From NCBI RefSeq assembly GCF_002019855.1, contig NZ_CM007717.1:7139750-7203749 (forward strand): a DNA stretch of 64,000 nucleotides, given 5' to 3'. This DNA comes from Streptomyces antibioticus. GTDB taxonomy: Bacteria; Actinomycetota; Actinomycetes; Streptomycetales; Streptomycetaceae. Position numbers and translations under genes: made by a program. Shown piece by piece: positions 7,208-14,408 of this stretch. Each line of letters opens with the position of its first letter. The stretch's first letter is position 1. A model generated the notes under the pieces. It had not been told where the DNA came from. It worked only from the letters and a program-made list of their open reading frames with translations, and made no database searches.

Positions 7208-9262
7208 ATGCCCGAGGTCAACCGGCGCCGCTTCCTCCAAGTCGCTGGCGCCACCACGGCGTTCAGCACACTGTCCGGCAGCATCGAGCGAGCCGCCGCC
7301 CTGCCCGCGAACCATCGCACCGGGTCGATCGAGGACGTCGAGCACATCGTCGTCCTGATGCAGGAGAACCGCTCCTTCGACCACTACTTCGGCACCCTGC
7401 GCGGTGTACGCGGATTCGGCGACCCGCACCCGGTCACGCTGGCGAGCGGCAAGTCGGTCTGGCACCAGCCGTACGGGGAAAGGGAGTTGCTGCCGTTCCG
7501 GCCGGCCGCCGACGACCTCGGCATGCGGTTCCTGGAAGGACTGCCGCACAGTTGGCCCGACGGCCAGGCCGCCTACAACCGGGGCCGCTACGACAACTGG
7601 GTGGCCGCCAAGGGCACCACCACCATGGCCTACCTCACCCGCGAGGACATCCCCTTCCACTACGCGCTCGCCGACCGGTTCACCGTCTGCGACGCCTACC
7701 GCTGCTCCTTCATCGGCTCCACCGACCCCAACCGCTACTACCTGTGGAGCGGACACACCGGCAACGACGGCCTCGGCGGCGGACCCGTCCTCGGCAACGA
7801 GGAACTCGGCTACGACTGGACCACCTACCCCGAACGCCTGGAACGGGCCGGCGTCTCCTGGAAGATCTACCAGGACATCGGCGACGGCCTGGACGCACGC
7901 GGCTCCTGGGGCTGGATCCCGGACGCCTACCGGGGCAACTACGGCGACAACTCGCTGCTGTACTTCAACAGTTACCGCAACGCCCGGCCCGGTGACCCGC
8001 TCCACGAGAAGGCCCGCACCGGCACCGACGTCCGCAACGGCGACGGCTACTTCGACGTGCTCCGGGCCGACGTACGGGCGGGCACACTGCCGCAGATCTC
8101 CTGGATCGCCGCCCCGGAGGCGTTCTCCGAGCACTCCAACTGGCCCTCGAACTACGGAGCCTGGTACATAGCCCAGGTCCTGGACGCCCTTACCTCCAAC
8201 CCGGAGGTGTGGGCGAGGACGGCCCTGTTCATCACCTACGACGAGAACGACGGCTTCTTCGACCACGTCGTCCCGCCGCTCCCGCCGGCCTCCGACGAGC
8301 GGGGCAGGTCCACGGTCGACGTCACCCTCGACCTCTATCCGGGCGGCGGCAACCGCGTCGCGGGACCGTACGGACTCGGGCCGAGGGTGCCGATGCTGGT
8401 CGTCTCGCCCTGGAGCAAGGGTGGTTACGTCTGCTCCGAGACCTTCGACCACACCTCGATCGTGCGGTTCATGGAAGAGCGCTTCGGGGTGTGCGAGCCC
8501 CAGATCTCACCCTGGCGGCGGGCCGTCTGCGGCGATCTCACCTCGGCCTTCGACTTCACCCGCACCGACACCGGGCCGGTCGCCTTCCCCGACACCGACG
8601 GCTACGAGCCCCCGGACCGCGAGCGTCACCCCGACTACCGTCCGACCCCGCCCGCCGTGGGCGTCCTGCCCCGGCAGGAGCGCGGCACGCGTCCCACCCG
8701 CCCGCTCAAGTACGCGCCGTACGTGGACGGTTCGGCGACCGAGGAGGGCGGCGGGCCCGGCCGGATCACGCTCACCTTCGCCTCGGGCGCCGAGGCCGGC
8801 GCCGTCTTCCTCGTCACCTCCGGCAACCGCACCGACGGACCGTGGCACTACACCGCCTCGGCCGGCCGGACCGTCTCCGACACCTGGAACTCGGCGTACT
8901 CGGGCGGCTCGTACGACCTGACCGTGCACGGCCCCAACGGCTTCCTGCGCGCCTTCAGGGGAACCGGCACCGGCCCCGAGGTGACCGCCCGGCACGTCGG
9001 CGACGACGTCAGGCTCACCTTCACCCACCGGGGCACCGGCACCGCCGTGCTGCGGCTGGCGGACGGCCGCAGCGGTCGTACGACCACCGTCCGGGTGCGC
9101 TCCGGGGCCGTCGTGCGGCGCACCGTCGACCTGGGCGCGAGCCGGCGGTGGTACGACCTCACCGTCACCGCGGACGGACAGCCGTCCTATCTGCGGCGGT
9201 TCGTCGGACATGTCGAGAACGGCCGTCCCGGGGTGAGCGATCCGGGCCTCGCCACGGACTGA
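7208..9262 (+). CDS. Tat-exported phosphocholine-type phospholipase C
   Basis: 684 residues, secreted phosphoesterase that cleaves phospholipid headgroups. The Tat signal has the twin-Arg motif NRRRFLQ near residue 5. The catalytic domain begins IEDVEHIVVLMQENRSFDHYFGTL, in which the ENRSFDHYFG core is the hallmark of the phosphoesterase/acid-phosphatase-like superfamily of bacterial PLCs. Later come the metal-site stretch ITYDENDGFFDHV and the segment VSPWSKGGYV. Two C-terminal DUF756-type beta domains occupy roughly residues 500-680, as in the phosphocholine-specific PLC group. Start ATG at 7208 has a GAGAGG box. The stop codon lies inside the first unit of a 12-bp tandem repeat. It is probably monocistronic. 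Substrate preference (phosphatidylcholine or sphingomyelin) is by family analogy. Confidence 0.9.
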   Translation: MPEVNRRRFLQVAGATTAFSTLSGSIERAAALPANHRTGSIEDVEHIVVLMQENRSFDHYFGTLRGVRGFGDPHPVTLASGKSVWHQPYGERELLPFRPAADDLGMRFLEGLPHSWPDGQAAYNRGRYDNWVAAKGTTTMAYLTREDIPFHYALADRFTVCDAYRCSFIGSTDPNRYYLWSGHTGNDGLGGGPVLGNEELGYDWTTYPERLERAGVSWKIYQDIGDGLDARGSWGWIPDAYRGNYGDNSLLYFNSYRNARPGDPLHEKARTGTDVRNGDGYFDVLRADVRAGTLPQISWIAAPEAFSEHSNWPSNYGAWYIAQVLDALTSNPEVWARTALFITYDENDGFFDHVVPPLPPASDERGRSTVDVTLDLYPGGGNRVAGPYGLGPRVPMLVVSPWSKGGYVCSETFDHTSIVRFMEERFGVCEPQISPWRRAVCGDLTSAFDFTRTDTGPVAFPDTDGYEPPDRERHPDYRPTPPAVGVLPRQERGTRPTRPLKYAPYVDGSATEEGGGPGRITLTFASGAEAGAVFLVTSGNRTDGPWHYTASAGRTVSDTWNSAYSGGSYDLTVHGPNGFLRAFRGTGTGPEVTARHVGDDVRLTFTHRGTGTAVLRLADGRSGRTTTVRVRSGAVVRRTVDLGASRRWYDLTVTADGQPSYLRRFVGHVENGRPGVSDPGLATD

Positions 9263-9312
9263 GGCACGGACCGAGGCACGGACTGAGGCACGGACCGAGG
9301 CGCGGACCGAGG
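9253..9312 (+). repeat. 12-bp tandem repeat, five copies, starting at the phospholipase stop
   Basis: Five consecutive units CACGGACYGAGG (the last starts CGCG). Units alternate CTGA and CCGA, giving a 24-bp higher period. The first unit supplies the last codon and TGA of the phospholipase gene. Confidence 0.9.
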
Positions 9313-9399
9313 CGGTGCCCACCGGAAAGGAGCGGCCGGGGGTAAAAGCCTGGTGAACACCGCATGGTGGGGTCTGTTCAGGTCCCGGAGGGCTCGGGA

Positions 9400-9412
9400 T
9401 AGTGTGCCCCGG
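9400..9412 (+). promoter_or_regulatory. Leaderless promoter of the DUF2510/LURP-one-like gene
   Basis: A -10-like TAGTGT at 9400-9405 lies 6 nt before the GTG start at 9412, so the transcript would begin at or within a base of the start codon. There is no Shine-Dalgarno sequence at normal distance, which fits a leaderless message. Confidence 0.5.
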
Positions 9413-10230
9413 TGACCACGCATTCGAACACACCTGCTGGCTGGTACCCGGATCCGCACGGGGCGGCCCAGACCCAGCGCTACTGGGACGGCACCCAGTG
9501 GACCGACCACACCCACACCGGCCAGGGGCAGCCCGCCCCGCAGGTGCCGCACCAGCAGGCCGGGCCGGACCCCCGGGTCCAGCGCCAGGTGCAGCAGCAG
9601 GCCGGAGTCGCCGCGAGCGGCCCCGGCGGCGGCACCCTGTTCACCGAGCCCGTGCTGGTGGTGAACCAGAAGGCCAAGCTGATCGAGCTGACCAACGAGT
9701 ACAAGGTCATGGACCAGCAGGGCAATCAGCTCGGCTCGGTGATCCAGGTCGGCCAGAGCGCGCTGCGCAAGGTCCTGCGCTTCGTCGCCAGCATCGACCA
9801 GTTCCTGACGCACCGCCTGGAGATCCGTGACGTCCACGGTCAGCCGGTGCTGCTGCTGACCCGCCCGGCCAAGTTCCTCAAGTCGCGGGTGATCGTGACG
9901 CGCCCCGACGGGACGCCGGTCGGCGAGATCGTCCAGCAGAACGTCTTCGGGAAGATCAACTTCGCCATCAACGCGGGCGGCCAGCAGGTCGGCGCGATCA
10001 AGGCGGAGAACTGGCGGGCCTGGAACTTCGCGATCGTCGACCACGCCCAGAACGAGGTCGCCCGGATCACCAAGACGTGGGAGGGCCTCGCCAAGACGAT
10101 GTTCACCACGGCGGACAACTACGTCCTCCAGATCCACTACCAGCTCCCCGAGCCGCTGCTGAGCCTGGTCGTCGCCACCGCGCTGACGGTCGACACCGCG
10201 CTCAAGCAGGACGCGCGCGGACTGGGCTGA
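9412..10230 (+). CDS. DUF2510 plus phospholipid-scramblase/LURP-one-like protein
   Basis: 272 residues. The N-terminal DUF2510 module (AGWYPDPHG...QRYWDGTQWTDHTH) is a short aromatic motif common in actinobacterial membrane-linked proteins. A Gln/Pro-rich linker to about residue 75 follows. The C-terminal ~190 residues read as a beta-barrel of the scramblase/LURP-one type (LFTEPVLVVNQKAKLIELTNEYKV; later KINFAINAGGQQVGAIKAENWRAWN; KTWEGLAKTMFTTADNYVLQI). No signal peptide is present. The GTG start directly follows a -10-like hexamer, so translation is probably leaderless. Function is unknown. A membrane-lipid or membrane-stress connection is inferred only from the fold family. Confidence 0.8.
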   Translation: MTTHSNTPAGWYPDPHGAAQTQRYWDGTQWTDHTHTGQGQPAPQVPHQQAGPDPRVQRQVQQQAGVAASGPGGGTLFTEPVLVVNQKAKLIELTNEYKVMDQQGNQLGSVIQVGQSALRKVLRFVASIDQFLTHRLEIRDVHGQPVLLLTRPAKFLKSRVIVTRPDGTPVGEIVQQNVFGKINFAINAGGQQVGAIKAENWRAWNFAIVDHAQNEVARITKTWEGLAKTMFTTADNYVLQIHYQLPEPLLSLVVATALTVDTALKQDARGLG

Positions 10231-10244
10231 CCGCGCCCGCACCA

Positions 10245-10304
10245 CTGACACGCACGGCGCTGACGCCCACGCAACTGACACGCACGGCGCTGACGCCCAC
10301 GTCG
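10245..10304. repeat. 15-bp tandem repeat between convergent genes
   Basis: Four units of 15 bp beginning CTGAC; units 1-2 repeat exactly as units 3-4 for 28 bp (10244-10271 and 10274-10301). CTGAC also occurs at 10227, where it contains the upstream gene's stop, and at 10320. Confidence 0.85.
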
Positions 10305-10312
10305 CTTAGGCC

Positions 10313-10339
10313 CACACCGCTGACGCTCACAGCGGTGTG
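10313..10339. terminator. Hairpin at the convergent gene ends
   Basis: Perfect 9-bp inverted repeat CACACCGCT / AGCGGTGTG with a 9-nt loop. It covers the stop codon of the minus-strand transporter gene and lies about 80 nt past the plus-strand gene, so it could serve both directions. Confidence 0.55.
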
Positions 10340-11286
10340 AGGTGCCCCGGTCCGGTCGCGGGCCGGGGCAGCAGCGCGGGTTCCGCCGACGCCGTCTCCG
10401 GCTTCAGGGCGAGCACGACGGCCACGGGGTGCGCGTCGTCCGAGTCGTCCTTGTCCTCCGCTCCGGGCTCCGGCGCCGCCCGCGAGAGCAGCACCACACC
10501 CCGCCCCGCGAGGCCCGCCCCGACGAGCGCAAGGAGCACGCCCGTCGGTCCGCCCTGGAGCCGTTCGCCCAGGAGGGCCAGGCCGATCACCGCGGCGGCG
10601 ACCGGATTCGCCAGCGTCACCATCGCGAGCGGAGCGCCCAGTCCGCCCCGGTAGGCGGTCTGCGCCAGCAGCAGCCCGCCCGCCGCGAACGCGGCGACCA
10701 GCAGCGCCACCCCGATCACCCGCACGCTCAGCACCGGTGCCGAGCCGTCCGTCGCGGCCACCGTCACCGTCTGGGTGAGCGCCGAGGCCACCCCGGAGGC
10801 GAAGCCCGACGCGGTCGCGTGCCGCAGCCCGGGCCGGGTGCCGCGCCGGGCCAGCAGCCCGATCAGTACGGCCGTCGCGCCGGCCACCGCCACCGCCTCG
10901 GGCCCGCTCAGCACATCGTCGGGCGCCGGTCCCGACGCCGTGACCAGGACGGCGGCCAGGCCGGCCAGCGTGTAGGCGGTGCCCCGCCACTCCGGCGCGG
11001 TGACCCGCCGTCCCGCGATCCGGGCGCCCATCGGCACCGCCGCGACCAGCGTCAGCGCGCCCAGCGGCTGCACCACGGTCAGCGCCCCGTACCGCAGCGC
11101 CACCACGTGCAGCAGCGCGCCCGCGGCGTTCAGTCCCACCGAGCACCACCAGGCGCCGCTGCCCAGCAGTCGCGGCAGGCCCGTCCCGGTGGACCGGGAG
11201 GCCAGCCGCTCCTGGGCGACCGCGGCGGACGCGTAGGCGACGGCGGAGAAGAGGGAGAGGACGACGGCGAGCAGGGTGGCGTTCAT
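10327..11286 (-). CDS. DMT/EamA-like membrane transporter
   Basis: 319 residues with about ten evenly spaced hydrophobic helices; the N-terminus MNATLLAVVLSLFSAVAYASAAV and two related halves fit the drug/metabolite transporter superfamily. Loop motifs such as ALRYGALTVVQPLGALTLV and a second-half copy near APLAMVTLANPVAAAVIGL are typical of EamA-type repeats. The charged tail (EPGAEDKDDSDD) is cytoplasmic. Its ATG overlaps the stop of the PAP2 gene (ATGA), so the two form a coupled operon facing the TetR gene. Substrate cannot be predicted. The shared promoter lies in the 16-bp repeat array, so TetR control is inferred. Confidence 0.8.
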   Translation of the reverse strand: MNATLLAVVLSLFSAVAYASAAVAQERLASRSTGTGLPRLLGSGAWWCSVGLNAAGALLHVVALRYGALTVVQPLGALTLVAAVPMGARIAGRRVTAPEWRGTAYTLAGLAAVLVTASGPAPDDVLSGPEAVAVAGATAVLIGLLARRGTRPGLRHATASGFASGVASALTQTVTVAATDGSAPVLSVRVIGVALLVAAFAAGGLLLAQTAYRGGLGAPLAMVTLANPVAAAVIGLALLGERLQGGPTGVLLALVGAGLAGRGVVLLSRAAPEPGAEDKDDSDDAHPVAVVLALKPETASAEPALLPRPATGPGHLTPL

Positions 11287-12101
11287 CGGCCCGCTCCCGC
11301 TCGTGTGAAGACGCGTTCGTCGGCCGCTGCCGGAACCGGGACGCCCCGCGCCACGACCCGCCCCGCGCTCGTCACGGCACGCCGCCGGGGCGCGCGGACG
11401 ACCGCGACGACGATCCCGAGCAGCGCGCCCGCCACGAGCGCGTCGAGCCAGTAGTGGTTGGCCGTGCCCACGATCACCAGCAGGGTCAGCAGCGGGTGCA
11501 GCAGCCACAGCCACCGCCACCGCGAGCGGGTCGCGACGATCAGGCCGATCGCGACCATCAGCGCCCAGCCGAAGTGCAGCGAGGGCATCGCCGCGAACTG
11601 GTTGGAGAGGTGGTCGCTGTGCGGCGGCCCGTACACCGAGGGCCCGTACACCCGGGCCGTGTCGACCAGTCCGGTCGCCGCGAGCATCCGGGGCGGCGCC
11701 AGCGGGAACGCCAGATGCAGCACCAGGGCGGCCGCGGTGAGCGCGGCCAGCACGCGGCGCGCCCACACGTAGTGCGCGGGGCGCCGCAGATAGAGCCAGA
11801 CCAGGAAGGCGAGCGTGGCCGGGAAGTGGACGGCCGCGTAGTAGGTGTTCGCGGCCTCGGTCAGGGTGTCGCCGTGCAGCAGCAGGGACTGCACCGCGCC
11901 CTCGCCCGGCAGGCGCAGCCACCGTTCGGCGTGCCAGACGTCATGGGCGTTGCGGAAGGCTTCGGCGGTGTGGCCCGTGGCGAGCTGCCGCCCGAATTTG
12001 TAGACGAGGAAGAGTCCGGCGACGAGCAGCAGCTCGCGCGCTATCGGCGGCCGTGCCGGTGAGACCGGCTCCGCTTTTCCAGGCTCGGTGCGGGCATTCA
12101 T
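11283..12101 (-). CDS. PAP2-family membrane phosphatase / inositol-phosphoryl transferase-like
   Basis: 272 residues with about six membrane helices. The PAP2 signature appears as MPSLHFGW at 172-179 (S174, H176) and NHYWLD at 215-220 (H216, D220), the split motif seen in lipid phosphatases and inositol-phosphorylceramide-synthase-like proteins. The DUF-like N-terminus and the HxxxxLDA ending favour the latter subgroup, whose reaction is headgroup transfer or lipid phosphate hydrolysis at the outer membrane face. Start ATG at 12099-12101 has AAGGGG upstream. It is first gene of a two-gene operon with the DMT transporter. The upstream 16-bp operator array suggests repression by the adjacent TetR protein, possibly in response to a membrane-active or lipid signal (inference). 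Confidence 0.8.
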   Translation of the reverse strand: MNARTEPGKAEPVSPARPPIARELLLVAGLFLVYKFGRQLATGHTAEAFRNAHDVWHAERWLRLPGEGAVQSLLLHGDTLTEAANTYYAAVHFPATLAFLVWLYLRRPAHYVWARRVLAALTAAALVLHLAFPLAPPRMLAATGLVDTARVYGPSVYGPPHSDHLSNQFAAMPSLHFGWALMVAIGLIVATRSRWRWLWLLHPLLTLLVIVGTANHYWLDALVAGALLGIVVAVVRAPRRRAVTSAGRVVARGVPVPAAADERVFTRAGAGR

Positions 12102-12140
12102 CCCCCGGCCCCTTCACTGACGGTGGTGCGTTTGATCGAT

Positions 12141-12204
12141 CGATACGGTGTCGTACCGATACGGCAGTGTACCGATACGTTCGAGTACCGGTACACTGGC
12201 GTAT
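12141..12204. repeat. 16-bp phased operator array between PAP2 and TetR genes
   Basis: Four contiguous 16-bp units (12141, 12157, 12173, 12189) with consensus CGATACGNNNNNGTAC. Unit junctions form near-palindromes of the type CGTACCGATACG; the third is AGTACCGGTACA with the perfect core GTACCGGTAC. A 10-bp inverted repeat CAGTGTACCG / CGGTACACTG spans 12165-12198. TTGACA at 12208-12213 could be a -35 toward tetR. It is probably a multi-site operator for the neighbouring TetR protein. Confidence 0.75.
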
Positions 12205-12257
12205 CGATTGACATGCGCCACACTGGAACCACGCCACGCCGGACATGAGGAGGGACG

Positions 12258-12950
12258 ATGACGTCGCAGGCCGCGGACGGACCGGAGCCGGTCACCGCCA
12301 CGCGCCGCTCCAAGCTCACGCCCCAGCGCGAGCAGGAGTTCTTCGACGCCGTCCTGGAACAGATCCGCGAGTGCGGATACGAGGCCGTCACCATGGAGGG
12401 GGTCGCCGCCACCACCCGGTGCAGCAAGTCCACGCTCTACCGGCAGTGGAAGACCAAGCCGCAGTTCGTCGTCGCGGCCCTGCGCTCGCGCCGGACCGCG
12501 CGGCTCGCCGGGATCGACACCGGGTCCCTCGCCGCGGACCTGCGCGAGGCCGCCCGTGCCACCGGCCGCTGGTCGACGAACGACACCAAGCTGCTCCAGG
12601 CCCTCGGCCACGCCGTCACCGGTGACCAGGAACTGGCGCTCGCGCTGCGCGAGGCGCTGATCGACCCCGAGATCGAGGCCCTGCGGGAGATCCTGCGGCG
12701 CGGCGTCGAACGCGGGGAGGTCGCCGCGGACCATCCCGCGCTGGAGTACGTACCGGCGCAGATGTTCGGAGTGATCCGGGCCCGTCCCGTGGTGGACGGG
12801 GAGTACGCCGACCAGGACTACCTGGTGCGTTTCGTGGAGGCCGCCGTCCTCCCGGCGCTCGGACTCGCCCAGGGCACGCCACCGGCACCCGCCGGGGCGC
12901 GGGCCCCCACCCAGACCCAGGCCGCCGTCCCCGGGATGACCGGACGGTGA
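12258..12950 (+). CDS. TetR-family transcriptional regulator
   Basis: 230 residues. The N-terminal TetR HTH runs from about residue 18 to 65: QREQEFFDAVLEQIRECGYEAVTMEGVA then TTRCSKSTLYRQWKTK, the latter being the recognition helix region. The C-terminal helical domain has the TetR_C character seen in actinobacterial regulators of efflux or lipid genes; the last 25 residues are Pro/Ala-rich. ATG at 12258 has AGGAGG 5 nt upstream. It is divergent from the PAP2-DMT operon across 156 bp that hold the phased 16-bp array, so autoregulation plus control of that operon is the simplest reading. The ligand is unknown. A strong hairpin follows the gene. Confidence 0.9.
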   Translation: MTSQAADGPEPVTATRRSKLTPQREQEFFDAVLEQIRECGYEAVTMEGVAATTRCSKSTLYRQWKTKPQFVVAALRSRRTARLAGIDTGSLAADLREAARATGRWSTNDTKLLQALGHAVTGDQELALALREALIDPEIEALREILRRGVERGEVAADHPALEYVPAQMFGVIRARPVVDGEYADQDYLVRFVEAAVLPALGLAQGTPPAPAGARAPTQTQAAVPGMTGR

Positions 12951-12993
12951 CCTGACCGCGCCGCACCGTGGGGACGGGGGCGGCGCGCAACCC

Positions 12994-13043
12994 CCGGCCG
13001 GGCGGGGCTCCCCTTTGAGCGGAGGGGCGCCCCACCCGGCCGG
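12994..13043. terminator. Bidirectional terminator between tetR and the DUF2510 gene
   Basis: 20-bp arms at 12994-13013 and 13024-13043 with two mismatches and a 10-nt loop. It sits 44 nt after the TetR stop and 30 nt after the stop of the convergent gene. Confidence 0.75.
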
Positions 13044-13072
13044 TGTGCTTCCGGCCTCTCGGACGCGGCGGC

Positions 13073-14110
13073 TCAGACGTCCTGTCCGCTGCCACCGCCC
13101 TTGGACACCTTCACGCCCTTGAGGATGGTGTCGATGACCGACGCGCTCTGGTCGGCGTCGACGCCGAAGCGCAGCACCACCAGCCGTCCGGTGTCGGCCG
13201 GGGCCGGGAAGGCCACCGACTCGACGATCCCGTCGGCGCCCTTGCTGGTGACCGCCTGCCAGCGCACCAGGTAGCCCTTCTGCCCGGCCACCGTCACGGC
13301 CTTGGAGGCCAGCACCTTGTGCGAGGTGATCGCGCCGTAGGTGTCACCGCCGTAGGAGTCCTCCGCGTTCTTCGCGATGTCCGCCTTGGCCACCTCCTCG
13401 GCGGTGTCGCCCGTGGCCTCCAGCACCTCGGCCGGCGCCGAGTACACCCCGCCCTCGGTGCAGGTCTTGGAGGTGTCGCCGGGGCAGGGGTAGGTGGAGT
13501 CGGACGACACCTGCGCGCCCACGTTCATCTGCTGCCCGGTCCAGCCGTCCGGGATCGGGATGCTGATGCCGTTGATCGGGTCGGGCACCGAACCGCTCTT
13601 GATCTTCGGCGCCTCGGACTCGCCGGGGGAGGGCGTGTCCCCACCCGAGCCCCCGGAGCCACCTGGGCCTCCGGACCCGCCCGAGTCGCCCGAGCCCCCG
13701 GAATCACCGGAGCCCCCGGACCCGCCGAACGACCCGCCGTCCTGTCCACCGGACCCCTGCGCGGTGCCGTTGCCGCCGCCCGAGCCGCCGTCGTCCCCGG
13801 CCAGCGCCCACACGCCGACCCCGATACTGGCCAGCACCGCGACCGCCACCGCCACGGCTATCCCGGTGCGCAGCCCGCGCCGCCCGCCGCCCACCGGGGG
13901 CGAGGGGTACGCCGGATACGTCGGGTACGCCCCGTACGCGCCGTACGTTCCGTCGGCCGGCGCCTGCGCGGTCGGACCCCAAGGGGCGGCCGAGCCCACG
14001 GGGCGGGTCTGGTCCGTCCATGCCGTGCCGTCCCACCAGCGTTCGGTGGCGGGACCGTCATTCTTCTGCCCCGGGTCGGGGTACCACCCGGGAGGAGTCA
14101 CCTGCGTCAT
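13073..14110 (-). CDS. DUF2510 single-pass membrane protein with extracytoplasmic domain
   Basis: 345 residues. An N-terminal cytoplasmic DUF2510 motif (PPGWYPDPGQ...ERWWDGTAWTDQTRP) is followed by a Tyr/Ala/Pro segment (TYGAYGAYPTYPAYP) and one membrane helix (IAVAVAVAVLASIGVGVWALA, about residues 85-105). Next comes a long Gly/Ser/Asp low-complexity linker (about 108-165), then a ~180-residue extracytoplasmic globular domain with two Cys (YPCPGDTSKTC). The topology matches actinobacterial surface or sensor proteins, but no enzyme motif is visible. Start ATG at 14110 follows a purine-rich GGTGGGGG. It is monocistronic, convergent with tetR across a strong terminator. The Gly/Ser linker probably varies in length between strains. 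Confidence 0.8.
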   Translation of the reverse strand: MTQVTPPGWYPDPGQKNDGPATERWWDGTAWTDQTRPVGSAAPWGPTAQAPADGTYGAYGAYPTYPAYPSPPVGGGRRGLRTGIAVAVAVAVLASIGVGVWALAGDDGGSGGGNGTAQGSGGQDGGSFGGSGGSGDSGGSGDSGGSGGPGGSGGSGGDTPSPGESEAPKIKSGSVPDPINGISIPIPDGWTGQQMNVGAQVSSDSTYPCPGDTSKTCTEGGVYSAPAEVLEATGDTAEEVAKADIAKNAEDSYGGDTYGAITSHKVLASKAVTVAGQKGYLVRWQAVTSKGADGIVESVAFPAPADTGRLVVLRFGVDADQSASVIDTILKGVKVSKGGGSGQDV

Positions 14111-14220
14111 ACCCCCACCGTATTTGGCATCGGTGAAAGGCGGATGAGAGGGAGCCCGATCCGTGCCGGCGCCCCTCCGGCGCCTCCCCGCGCCCTCGTG
14201 GCGCCGCTGGCGGGAAATCG

Positions 14221-14255
14221 ACGTCAATTCGGTTCGCGTCGCCCGTCGTTGACGT
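14221..14255. repeat. Inverted repeat in the 298-nt divergent region
   Basis: ACGTCAA at 14221-14227 and TTGACGT at 14249-14255 with a 21-nt spacer, between the DUF2510 and ATPase genes. It could be a regulator site. A -10-like TACGCT at 14361-14366 fits the downstream ATPase gene. Confidence 0.4.
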
Positions 14256-14408
14256 TCCGGGGCCGTCCCCGCAGGCCCGTCGGGCCCTGCCGGGGGCCGC
14301 GCCGTCACCCGTCGAGGCAGGACCTGCGCGGACCGGCCTCCGAACGGGCCGCCGGAGGGCTACGCTCGTGGTCTGTACGTCGTTCGGGCGACTTGGGGAG
14401 GTAGCGGG

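Noticed and set aside
13494..14147. Plus-strand Pro-rich frame opposite the DUF2510 gene
   Set aside because: It is the antisense of the Gly/Ser linker; the minus frame has the DUF2510 motif and a membrane helix.
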